DNA of 64,000 nucleotides from Euborellia annulipes (taxonomy: Eukaryota > Arthropoda > Insecta > Dermaptera > Anisolabididae). This document shows positions 1 to 12,900 of this stretch, one piece after another. Under the pieces are notes generated by a model that ran no database searches, was not told where the DNA came from, and saw only the letters and a program-made list of their open reading frames with translations. Numbering within the stretch: the first letter of the stretch is position 1; each line of letters begins with the position of its first letter. The stretch lies in NCBI GenBank assembly GCA_023213315.1, contig JAKCPI010000989.1:1-64000 (forward strand). Direction: 5' to 3'. The translations under genes were made by a program, and so were the position numbers.

Positions 1-814
1 GCAAGATTTTTATATTTAAATCAAAATATAATATAATTGAAAATAAAATATTTACCTCGAAATGTGATGGTAAAAGATGTAGAGTCCAGGTAGAGAGTAT
101 TTTTTTTTAACATCACACTTTTTTCCCATTCAATCCCGAGGCCAGGTAGAGAGTAGTGGCTGTGAAATAAAGCATTATTTTAATAAGAGATTGGAAACTG
201 AAGGATCTAGTGACGATTTCAACAATTACATTGCCACGCATCTCAACCAATCAGAAGACCCGGGCATTTTTAACTCTTGAAACAACCATCATAAGATAGT
301 TACGTTTTCTTGTATTACAAAATAATTTGAAAAATTTAAAAATATAATAAAACATAAATAGTAATTTATAACTATTATTAATCGGTCCTAAGTATTTAAA
401 TACTTTTTTTTTTAAATGAAACTACCTATATTTCAGTTCATTCTATTTTGCTGTCAAATTGTTGCTAACTTCATAGCCTTCCTGTCATCAGCCACATGTA
501 CCTGTAGATCCACGTTTTTCCCGTCAGGATTTCTGTGATGAGAGAGCACAAGATTCTTCTCTAATTAATTTATTGGTAATCTCCGCTGATAATACTAGTC
601 AAAAAAAAACTCGAGGACCTTTATTTTTTAAAGGATATTATTTATATCTAATGACAATAATTAAATACAGAGAAAAATCCTCGTGTTTTATTTAACATAC
701 AGGTATGTATTAATTTAAATAATTCTTACAATATTTAACCAAGATTAACTATGAAATTATATTATGAAATATTCATTATTTTTTCAATTATTCTATTTAT
801 TTTAAATAGCAGCA
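1..814. other. 5' flank of Bdp1 copy 1
   Basis: No exon is seen here. The stretch is AT-rich. Positions about 340-510 reappear at 13915-14110, upstream of copy 2, so this flank was duplicated with the gene and may carry its promoter. I recognise no TATA box or initiator I would defend. The first coding exon follows an AG at 808-809, so a 5' untranslated exon further left is possible. Confidence 0.5.
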
Positions 815-990
815 ATGCGTCGAGCAAGGATAAAGGCAATAGCAAATTTGCCAGTACGTCGGAATGCTGATGCAAGAGGCACACAAAATAATAAGCAATT
901 TCAAGATGAAAATAAAATACCATCTTCATCAAATCAAGATCAAGATGATCGACTTCTAAATGAAAAAGAATATCCATGTGAAAATGATGG
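815..990 (+). CDS. Bdp1: Bdp1 copy 1 exon A1: first N-terminal motif
   Basis: The exon opens with ATG and reads [16 protein letters not shown], followed by an acidic, Asn/Gln-rich tail. It ends in phase 2 at GG|gtaaca. The basic motif at the very N-terminus resembles the start of vertebrate BDP1. It is the founder-like member of the five motif exons in this copy. Confidence 0.8.
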
Positions 991-3900
991 GTAACAATTT
1001 TTTTTTAATTAAAATTTCATAAAAACCAATTCTCGCAAAATTCCTATTAAAAAAAAAAACTAATTTACACTCAATGAAATAATATTATATGTCCACTAAA
1101 TTACTATAGCTAAAGAAATGCGTATAAAATGAAAGTAAAGTTGGTGGATACATAAAGCTCATATATTAGAAATTCTGACAAAGAACAGAGAAAGGCCACT
1201 AAAGCTTCTGGAGTGGATTTTGAGACGTTTCGTGTCAAATTTAGTGTCGTCATCAGTCGTTGATACCAAAGGCAATATTTAATATGCAGTAACATTACCA
1301 GGAATTCGGTTTAGGGATGCTCAAAGTTGGAGGAAGACATCCTAAACACTTTAATAAGTAAAACTTTTCTTTTAATCAAAATAAGAATTATAAATTAAAA
1401 TTGACTTATTTGAAAAAACTAAGTAATTTTTTTGTTTTTGAGGAGTCTTTTAGGGGGAAAGATACTGTGGTGGATTCCCGTTTCCTTCCTCAGGAGGAGG
1501 CATCTCCAGGGCCGGATCTGGAGGGGGGGGGGGGGGGGCAGTGGGTGCGTGTGCCCTGGGCGGCAGATATCAGGGGGCGACAATTAAAGAAAGATTTACT
1601 AAAATAAAGGTAAAATGATATGAATTTTGTATAGAAAATTTTAAGGAGGGGGCGGCAAATAAAATTTTGCCCCTCCTAAAAAATCTCGTCCAGAGGCTGT
1701 ATTTGGCGGCTTCTCCTTTCTTCCTTCTTTATACATAAAACTTACTCAGTAATTAATGATTAAATTGTAAAAAAATAAGTTTTGTCTCTATGAAATCCCT
1801 GAATTCAAACAATTATTGTTATTGAAGAGTAGAATTTTTACAGTCAATAAAATTAAATCCAATCTATAATCTATTAGTAAAAGAATGAAAAGTGCTATCT
1901 CTACATTAAATTAGATAAATTTAATGAGTTTTGTGTCTATCCAGATTAGGACTCAATCAGCAAAAAACTATAATTTATGATTTGCCCTCTTGCTATTGTA
2001 TTCAAGATAATATTTTATTTTCAGGTCAAATTTTGTTGAAAAAATATCTAAAAGTGCATCACCAACAAAATCTTTTTCACCAAACAAAATTCCTTCAACG
2101 ACGTCAATTCCTACTTCGCCTCTAAAAGAGGAGAAAAGTTTTCTACGAGAAAAAGTAGATTACCAACCAAAAGATAATTTATCCTTTAAACAACCGGAGA
2201 TAACTCAACCTGATAAAACACTTAGAGAAGAGAATAGGTAATTATACGTATTAATAGTCAAATAGCAGTCTAAGCAGCTATTTATCTTTGTGTCATCAAT
2301 TATTCAATTTATATTTGCTACTAATTGATTTGATTAAATAAAGTTGGGATCTAAAAGGCCTGAAATGGCGAATAAAAGTGATTCTTATTATTGAAATTGT
2401 TCGAAACTTCTCACTAATATATTGCATTCAGTATTTTTGGCTGCTCATGCATCTCTATTTATTTGCAATGATGTTTTCCTTTATTTAGCAATGATAATTT
2501 AATTTATTTAATTTTACCTAGCATAATACATTAATAAAAAGGAAATTTTATTTTCAGTGCTATAGATGGAAAAGTTTCATCACCGCTAAAATCAACATTA
2601 GCTAATCAATCAATTCCACTTGTCAATTCATCTTCACTAGAGGCAACTAATCAAAGAGAAAGCCCAGCATCTCAACTTAGTGATTCTATGCTATTGGAAA
2701 GTTCTCAAGATAATAAAATTTCAAATGAAGAAAATAAAATGTAATTATTTATTTCCTAGATAATATTCTTATATCTTCTGTAATTTTCAAATGAATTTAT
2801 AGATTGCGTCGGTCTAAAATAAAACAAAAACCAAATTTACCACTATGCCGAAAATTGAATGAAAGCGAGCCGGAAAATAATAAGAAAATGCCAGAAGAAA
2901 ATCAAGATCAAGAAAAAGAAGAACTGGAAATTAAAAAAGATACTCGACAAGAAAAGTAATTATAATAAAAATTTATTATTAAGATGAACTTAATTTAAAA
3001 TTAAAATCTTATCTTATCCAAGATTTTTTGCATTCATTCTAATCATATAAACTAGCGGTATGCATCCAGGAAAAAACATAAGTAGATAATTGGGAGCATG
3101 TGACAAAAAAAAAACCAATGTTAAGAAAACAAAATCTTGCATAATTTATTAAAAGTTATTTTATATATGAACAGTACTGCTAAATTTTCATATTGAGCAA
3201 TATTAAAAGAATTTGTGTAATAGGGGGATGTATGGCTGTAGAGTAGATGTTAAAAGAGATGAAAAACAAGAAGAAAATGTAGTTCCTTTATTGAGATTCA
3301 GCCCACGGCTATAGTTTCGATCCTAGGTTTGGACCATCATCAGAGCTGGGGTTGTGTCAAAAAGGCATATATAGACAGCCCCAGCTCTGATGATGGTCCA
3401 AACTAAACATTATGTTCATATTTTCTTTAAAAACAATGAAATAATCACATGGCTAAAGCATGGAAGCGCTTTAATATTGACCCTCCCTGCACAGCGGGGG
3501 TCTGGATACATATAATAAACCAAGTGGTATATTATGGGGAAATGAGCTAGAGATACGAATGTCAAAAAAAGTTTAAAATCACTTAAATATACAATAAATG
3601 ATTATTCCAAAAAATATTCTAAAAAAATAATTGTATTGTATCCATACATCAGTGGCTTTTAGACATTTAATAAATTATTATTGTAATTAATGAACTTTTT
3701 TTTAATTTGTTGATCATTGGAATAAATAAATTTTTATTCCAATTTTTTATAAAAAATAAAAACAAATATGTTTTTGTTGCTGATTTTTCCACGTCTGTAA
3801 CGCCCCAAGACTAAGAAATATTTTTTTCTTCAATTATTAGCTGAAACAAATCGAACCTGCAAACGTTCAGGTTGATACCCCCAACCTAGAATCAATAATA

Positions 3901-6900
3901 AAGTAGGAATTAATCTTATTTCGAATCTAATATAAAAGTATATTATATTTATTGTTCTGAAGGCTGTGATAAGAGCTAGTAAAAGAAATAAATTAATTGT
4001 TGAAAAACGAAACGCCGACAACAAAACATTTGTTTTTATCAGAGCCGCAGAAGGGGGGGGAGGGACTATATCCTCGGTGACTTGGCCTTTGAGCTCCATT
4101 CTTAAAATTCTAATAATAAAAAAATCATTTTCATGGATAAAATTCCAATAAATAAAATAATTTTGGTGTTTTGTGGAGACAGAACTAAGTAGGATAGCTG
4201 ACTTGGAATCTTAAATTAAATTTTTATAATTAAAATAAAATTTCATTTTAATATTTTTTCCAGTACGAATATGGATGAAAATACATCTAAGAGAATTGAA
4301 CCAGGTATAAAATCTTCAAGTCTAGTCCCTAAAACAATTTCACTTAAAGTTGAGTCTAGTGATCTGGAAGAAACATCAGGATCAAAAATTGCTGATTCTG
4401 TTCTTTCTCAGCCAAAAAATTTTGAAAATAATACCACAAGGGAAGGAAATAAAACGTAAGTATTGATGAATTTTCTTAAAATATGATCCCAAAATTTTAA
4501 TTGTACCTAATAATTCGATAAATATATTTTTAGAAGCTCTTTTCAACTTGTTTGTTTTTTAATTAAAATTCCAGATTAGGGCTACGTCGAGCCAGAATAA
4601 AGACGGTAGCAATTGTGCCAATGAGAAATAAAGCTAAGGCTTTAAAGGATAATGAAAATATAAAGAAAATTGAAGAAGAAACTAAATCCTCAAACAACAA
4701 AGAAAAACAAGAAGAACCAATAGTTGAAAAAGAAACTGAAGATCAAAATAAAAGGTGATTTTTTTCAATTTATTTGGTTTTGCCGAGAAAAATTTGATAG
4801 AGACGAAGTTTCTGCTTAAATTAAAATAGAGTTTTGTCTTTCTTCAAAATATGAAATATGATATTTACAAATTACTTGCGATATAATTTTTTTCCACTTT
4901 TACTTCAGAGGATAAGGAAGGAAGGTTCTGAGGAGAGAATGCTCTTTGTGAAATATTATTTTATTTTATTTTCAGATCAAATAATGATGAAAAAATAAAT
5001 GAAAAATCCTCGATTATACCAACAACTATCTTATTAACTTCAGATTCTAATTCGCCTTCACCCTCTAAGAAATCAAATATAGAAGAAAAACTTGCCACTC
5101 AAAAAACAGATATCCTATCTTCAAAACCGGACAATTCTCAATCTAATATGGCTCTAAGTGGAGAAAGCAAAACGTAATTATTATAATTAAATGAATTCTA
5201 ATTTACTTAAAAATACAAACCATTTTTTTTTTTTTTTTTATTTAGAAATGGGTTACGCAGATCGAGAATAAAGTTAGTAGCAAATGTGCCAAGAAGGAAA
5301 ACTTCTAAAGAGTCAGAAAATAATAAAAAAATTCAACATGAAAATAATACATCAACCTTAAAAAACCAAGAAGATCCACGACAGATAGCACAGATTGGAA
5401 ATGAAAATAAACAAGAAAATAAAATGTAACTAACATATTTTGTTGAACCTTCTCCGGTAGTCTCTGCAACTTGGCATTGTACTATGCCACCCAAAATATG
5501 CTCACTTTACGAGATTTAAGCGAAAAACTGAAAAAAGTCCAAATATTTTGAGGGTTATGCACCGCCCCCCCCCCTCCTCCTCTAATAAATAAGGAAATTT
5601 TTATCTTGTTCTATAAGTGTAGGTTCATTAATTAAGTTGTTCTAAAATTTTTTTCAGTACGAATTTGAATGGAGATGTATCCAAAACAAGTGAATCATGT
5701 GCAAAAACAATCTCTACGATCCCAACTTTAGTTACCACTCCATCATCAGCAGCACTAAGTGAAATAATTACTCCACAAGAGAGTACTGACTTAAAACAAA
5801 CAGATTCGATTCCTCCTTCGCAAAAAACTCAACTTGATGCAACAACTAAAGAAGAAAATAAAATGTAATTATTAAAGATTTAACTTTTAATTTTGGATAC
5901 CAGTGCCAATGTAAGATTTTGTCATAAAAAGTTGAAATTTGTTTTACGGGTCTTATCAGCTTGGAGCATTCGGAAACAAGACAAAGACACCTTCAAAAAT
6001 TTGTATCAGTTTTGGGTGATAGAAATTTTTGTGTAAAAGGTTTAATTCCTCCAGACTCAAATCATATAAACTCAGACTCATTGCAATTTTTGCAAATCTT
6101 TTTTTTGACTTAGTTTTGTCCCCCGATAGATATATCAAAATACGGTAGAGAGTTCAAAATTAAACACTTTTTATTTTTTCTTATAAGAAATATTTTCATC
6201 TTTTTCTATAGGTATAGGTTAATTAATTAAGTTATTCTTATATCTTTTTAAGTACGAATTTGGATGGAGATGTATCTAAGACAGGTGATCCAGGTGCAAA
6301 AACAATCTCTACGATCCCAACTTTAGTTACCACTCCATCATCACCAATAAGTGAAACAATAAATCCACAAGATGATCCGGAACAAAAAGATTCGAAAAAA
6401 ACTCAACTTGATGAAACAACTAGTGAAGAAAATAAAATGTAATTATTAAAGGTTTAGCTTTTAATTTTGGATACCAGTGCCAATGTAAGTTTTTGTGTCA
6501 AAAAAAAAATGAAATTTGTTTTACGAGAAGCATCAGCTTGGAGCATTCGGAAACAAGACAAAGACACCTTCAAAAACTTACATAGACACTGATGATGCTA
6601 TCAGTTTTGATTGATAGAAATTTTTACTTCTATAAAGTGTAATTAAAGGCTGGTTTAATTCAAATCTTATAAACTCAGAACTCCACTAACATTCAATTTA
6701 ATTTTAATTTTAACAACCCTAGGATGGGAATTCGACGTACAAGATTAAAACCAATTGCAAATTTGCCCATACGCCGCACTGCCACTACAGTCCCAGAACC
6801 ACATAAAAAAATTCAAATATCTCCTTTGAAAGACCGACGAAAAAAAGAACATATTATCAACACTGAAAAGGAAACTGAATGTGAAAATACAGAGTAAGTA

Positions 6901-9900
6901 TTCGATATACGAGTATATTTTGTGAAAGGTAAAATATGTACCTTTCGAATGCAATATATATATATATATATATGTAATATCCATTTTTTACTTTTTAGTT
7001 CGAATATTGATGAAAACGATGGAAGAAAAATTTCATCGCCCTTAAAATCAACCTCTTCAACAAATGCAACCCCAACCCCTCTAACCCAAAAAAGGTCAAA
7101 GAAAACTTTGCAGTCAAACTCAAATATTTCTCGCGGACATCGAGAATTTGTTAGTAAATTTCGAAATGGAACTCCTGATCGCAAAAAGTTGACCATGTTC
7201 GATTTAATTTTTTATAATCCTTCAAATAATCCTTTAAGGTATGATTATTTTTCTTTTTATATCTTGTTAGTAAAATAATTTGATTTTCGGTTTAGCTGTG
7301 GTTTATTTGTAAAACTTACAACGTTTCGGCCACTCATTCTGTTTACTTCTTCAGGTACAGTATGGGACAATATTAAGTCCCACCCATGCGTTTTCTACTT
7401 GTGATTATTTCATTGTTTTTATAAAAAAAAATGAAAATCTTTATTGGAAATTTTTTAGGTTTGAACTATGAAAGTTTCCATTAAAAAATATATAATATTT
7501 TTTTAAAAACATTGAAATAATCACAAGTAAAAAACGCTTGGGTGGGACTTAATATTGTCCTTCACTGTACAATTAAGCTAATATATTATAAAGGAAAGGA
7601 CCGGAGAATAAAAGCCAGCATTTGTTGGACCCTCTCACATCATCTTTAATTAACAGATATTTCGACTGGACATCACGCCTAGTCATCATCTGTGCAAAAA
7701 AATCATTTGGCGGAGGGCCCGTGTCAAACAATAGGCAAAACGTTCACTCGCACTTGCGTCTGACCCCTGCTTCTCTGAAATTTTAAAATAATCATCACCT
7801 ATTGTTTGACACGGGCCCTCCTCCAACTCATTTTTTTGCACTGATTATGACTAGGCGTGATGCCAGTCGAAATATCTGTTAATTAAAGATGATGTGAGAG
7901 GGTCCAACAAATGCTGGCTTTTATTCTCCGGTCCTTTCCTTACACATCTGATCCAGCATAAATCTTCCAAATGTAATAATATTATAAAGGTTGTTACATC
8001 TGTGACAATCTCAATTGTAACTTAAACTATAAATTTTAACTTATCATCGAATTTTCTTTTGTTTCAGTAAAGACCAAGAAACCAAAAAATTATCTGAGTA
8101 AGTTTTATTATTCATTATTAAAAGAATTTTATCATTTATATAATTAAAATTTTTAATCATTAATTAATTATTATTGAATATACTTTCAGACAATTTCCTC
8201 CAATAGTTGATAAAGAGGAATTAGAAGTTGATGACCCCGAACCTGAGCAAATAAATGCGCCCCAAGTAAGAGTTGCTGCAAACGGGGAAATTATATTGGA
8301 TGAAAAAAGTTTGGTAATTAAATATTTCTATATTATGATTAATAACAAATTATTGATAAAAATATTGAACCTCAAATTGATTTTATTTTCAGGTAATTGA
8401 AACTGCCGAAACTAAAAAAAATCGAATTCATTTGGAAAATTCAAAAACTATTGTAGATGAAGGTATTGGGTCTTTCAATTATGGATCATATAGAAAAAGA
8501 AAAGTATCTCGCGATTGGTCTAAAGAAGGTGAATATTTCTTTCTATTAATATAATAAATAATAAAATATATTCTTAGTCTTAATATAAATAAAGATTTAT
8601 TTTTTTTTTTTTTCAGAAACCAAAAAATTTTATAAAGTATTGAATACTATAGGTACTGACTTCTTACTTATGCAAACCCTTTTTCCCGAACGCACTCGAC
8701 AAGAATTAAAAATGAAATTCAAAAGAGAAGATAGACTCCATAGATCCCTTATTGAAAAAACACTAAGGAATCCTATGGATTTTAATTTAAAAGAATTAGA
8801 AAAGGAACTTGAAGGTGAGTGAATTCATGAATGCTTAATAAGAACGTTCCACGGAACCCATCGATAAAAATTTTATTAAAATAAAGGCCTCAGTAGCCGC
8901 ACAAAAATAAGAAGCAACCTAATTTTAATACTTTCACTGCCGGTTTCTTCATCCATGGTCAAGTAGCTAGGTCTTGGTTAATTGACTTAGCCTTATCATG
9001 AAAAAACCCCTTCACTAATAAGCATTTTTATAAAATATACCAGATCTCTCATCATTTTATTATTAAAACAAGTTGTATCAAAAAAAAATAAAAAATAAAA
9101 CAAATATTTCTAATCCTTTTAATAATAAAAACAAGATATGTGTTATATTTTTTAATAAGATTTAGTACCAAAAGGTTCATTAAATTCATAAGAAGATAGA
9201 AAAATGAAAGACGCATCTAAAGTTTTTAATTCACACAGTTGACGTTTCTGTTCCTTGTTTGAACCATCTTCAGAGCTGGCGAAAAGTTATTATGAAAGTA
9301 TCACAGTGGATTTTATACAAAATAATATATATATATATATATATATATGTTTCAACAATATATAAAATCCACTGTGGCCCTTTCATAATAACTTTTTGCC
9401 AGCTTTGAAGATGGTTCTAATACGGAACCGAAACGTCAACTGTGTGAATTAAATGAATAAAGAAAAAACTTTAGCTGGGTCTCTCATTTTTCTACTCTCT
9501 ATTGAATATAACATCTCAGCAGGGCCGGAACTAGGAGATTTTTTAGGGGGGGGGGGCAAAATTTAATTTGCCGCCCCTTCCTTAAAATTTTCTATACAAA
9601 ATTCATATCATTTTTACCTTTTTTTTTAGTAAATCTTTCTTTAATTGCCGCCCCCTGATATCTGCCGCCCGGGGCACATGCACCCACTGCCCCCCCCCCC
9701 CCCCCCCTAGATCCGGCCCTGCATCTCAGCTAATAAATTGGGTTTTGTAAAAGGTTCATTACAAGCCTAAGGGCCGTTAGCTTCATCTATGGGTAGCTAG
9801 TTGACCTTTTTTAGTTAGTTTGTGATGCAGAAACCCTCTTCAGTATTAAAGCTTTTCTGAAGGTAGCATTTTAATAAAAACACACAAGTTATAAAAATTA

Positions 9901-12900
9901 TTAAAAATAAAAAATGAAATAAATATTATAAATTAAAATAATTAATTTTAATTAATTAATTAAAAAAAACCGACTGGTAATTAATTTTTAATTATTAAAT
10001 AAAATTAAAATATATGAACAAATATCAATTTGTGTTTTTTTTTTTTTTTTTAGAAATTCAAAAGTCTAAGGAAAATGAAAATAAAGAAGAACCCAAACAA
10101 AGAAAAAAAAGAACTGTGAAAAAATGTAAGTTTGAATTTTCTCTTATTATATGCTGCCATTTTGACCCCGTCCCTATTTATTTAATCAATCAGCAAATTC
10201 AATTTAAATAAATTTTCTCTCCTGAGACGGGATGTGAACCCCGGGGGACTCTTGGTACAAAAGGCCAGTACGCTAACCCCTACTCCAAGGCCCGAGGGCA
10301 TATTGGTACTTAAAATTTGAAATAAATCAGAGGGAATTTTTGAGAATATTGAAAAAAAAAAAGACTAGTAAAGTACTAGTACTCAAGGTTTTCCAAAGAT
10401 GAGACCTAGCATAATTTGTTTTGTATGCCGCAAATAGTAAATATTTAAAATATGAAAGAAATTGTTAAAGGAAATTTCGAGAAAAATGGAAAAAAATAAA
10501 AAAGTAGACCAGTAAAGTACTAGTACTTGAGGTTTCCCAAAGACAAGATCAAACGTGGTTTGTTTATATACTTCAAATAGAAAAGATCCCCTCGGGGCAT
10601 GGCGTAGAGGTTAGCGTGCTAACCTCATATACCAAACGTCGCGGGTTCGGACCCCAGGCAGTCCGATGATTTTATTTAAGCCAATTGGATACCAAATGGC
10701 TTAAATAAGAATGCCTGGACCCCATATATATAATAATCAATAACGGATATCGTTTAAAGTCTTAAATGGCCTGAGTTGCCGAAAAGACTGTGTGAAGTGT
10801 GTGTGAGTGTGAGTGTGAATGAGAAAAAAGTGTGAATGTTTTAAAAAAAAAAAAAAATAGAAAAGATTTAAAATTTGAAAGAAATAGTTAAAGGGAATTT
10901 CGAGAAAATTTGAAAGAGTAGTAGCGCAGCAGTAGTAAGCGAATTTTCCCAAAGATGAAACCTAGCGCACTTTCATATTAGTACCGGAAATAGTATATAT
11001 TTAAAATTTGAAAAAAATCGTTTGAGCCGTTTTCGAAAACTGATGTGCTTAAAAACAAACATACAATCAAACACACGTAAACGAGTAGATCTATTCTTGG
11101 ACCACTGAAGAGGGTATTATATTCAAAGAAGACAAAACAATTTAAAAAAAAATTATCTTGATTTATTTTCAGAGTATTTTGGCTCGTCTGACAAGTATGC
11201 GCAATAGGACTTGTTTCGGCCACAAACATACAGTGAGGGACGATATTAAGCCACACTCATGCGTTTTCTACTTGTGATTATTTCATGGTTTTTATAAAAG
11301 AAAATAAAAAGGCGAGGGTCCGCCGCAGGCGGGCCCGAGCCAGCTGGAGGGAGGTCCAGGGGGGCGCTTCGCCCCCTGGCTAGGCGGGCGACGCGGCTAG
11401 TATATTTAAAATTTGAAAAAAATCATTTGAGCAGTTTTCGAAAACTGATGTGCATACAAAGAAAAACATACAGTGAGGGACGATATTAAGCCCCACCCAT
11501 GCCTTTTCTACTTGTGATTATTTCATTGTTTTTATAAAAGAAAACGAAAATCTTTTTTGGAAATTTTCTAGGTTTGAATCATGAAAATATGTAATATTTT
11601 TTTAAAAACAATGAAATAATCACAAGTAGAAAACGCATGGGTGGGACTTAATATTGTCCCTCCCTGTACATTGCTCATTTAATAGAACAAGATTTATTTA
11701 TTATTTTTTATATTTATTTATTACTTTATTATTTATTACCACTACTACCTTTTAGTTTTTTAATGTAATAAATATATAGGCCTACATATTTAAATAATAA
11801 AAACCAGGTTTTGGGTTCTTTCCTGGTAATAGTCGATGCCTCACAGATTGGAAACCGCTGACATGTGATATATTTTATTTTTAAAACAAAATTGATTATA
11901 AAATCAAAGAAATTTGCTTTCTAAAATAATATTATTTTTTCAGGTTCTCAATCTCAAGTATGTGAGGAATCAACCGCCAAAACAAAGAAGACAAAGGAAG
12001 CGCCTAGTAAAAAACGTAGGAGTAAGTAAATAATCTGAAATCGGATGTTGATGAATATGATCCCAATCATAGACTCAGCTAAATTTTTTGACAATTAGAG
12101 GCCGGCCCAAAATTATCTGGAGGTCGAAAAAAAATTCAAACAAAAACTTGCTTAAATTGTTAAAATTTTATTGCAAAGAAATTCTAATCAAATTATAGTA
12201 TTTGTATAGATAGAACTAGAACATACACGTTGCAAAATATATGAATAAATCTGTTGATTTCAGGTACTTTTTATGCCGTATGCGAGGAATCAGTCGCTCC
12301 TCCAAAAAAGAAGAAATTTACACGGAAAAAACGTAAGAAAGATTGTGTAAGTGAAGAGGATGATGATGAATTTGATCCCCATGCAGAATATCTCGAAGAT
12401 TTATCATTTAAAAATATTAAATCTAATCCAATGAGTAATGAACAAAATGATAAAGAAGTAGAAAGTGATCAAAATAATGCCTTAAAAGAAAAAACCCCAG
12501 AAAATGATGATGATATTGAAGAACTAAATGAGATAGAATTTTTAAGTCGAGTTCCTAAACCGACTAGGTCTGGAAGAATTCCACAGGCACGAATTACTTC
12601 TGAGGATATAGACACTTTAAGGGAATCCGAAAGAGTTGAGTCTGAACTACCTATTATAAGAAATTCTAATCCTTTGCCTCCTAAAACAAACATTAATCCT
12701 GGAACAATGGTTCTATTTTCGACACCCTCGCAAGAAGATCCTAATTCAATGGTTTATCAGATATTTATGGTGGGACCAGTTTCCTCAGATACGGATAAAG
12801 TGACAGCTTCGAGTGATTCTTTGGAAATAACAAATGAAGAAGCCACTGCCACTGCCAATGAGTCATTGAATATATCAGCTGACTTGAATGATTCAAGTTT

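Noticed and set aside
1401..1607. Open frame with a poly-Gly run
   Set aside because: It runs into the G tract of a degraded hAT-like MITE; the same DNA is at 9530-9721 in reverse.
2956..4263. Hidden Bdp1 exon in the long intron A2-B3
   Set aside because: The flanking exons already join in phase and the interval reads as fold-back and MITE sequence.
6745..7196. Minus-strand open frames up to 127 aa
   Set aside because: They lie opposite Bdp1 exons A5 and C and repeat in copy 2 only because the DNA is duplicated; composition is that of antisense Lys/Ser codons.
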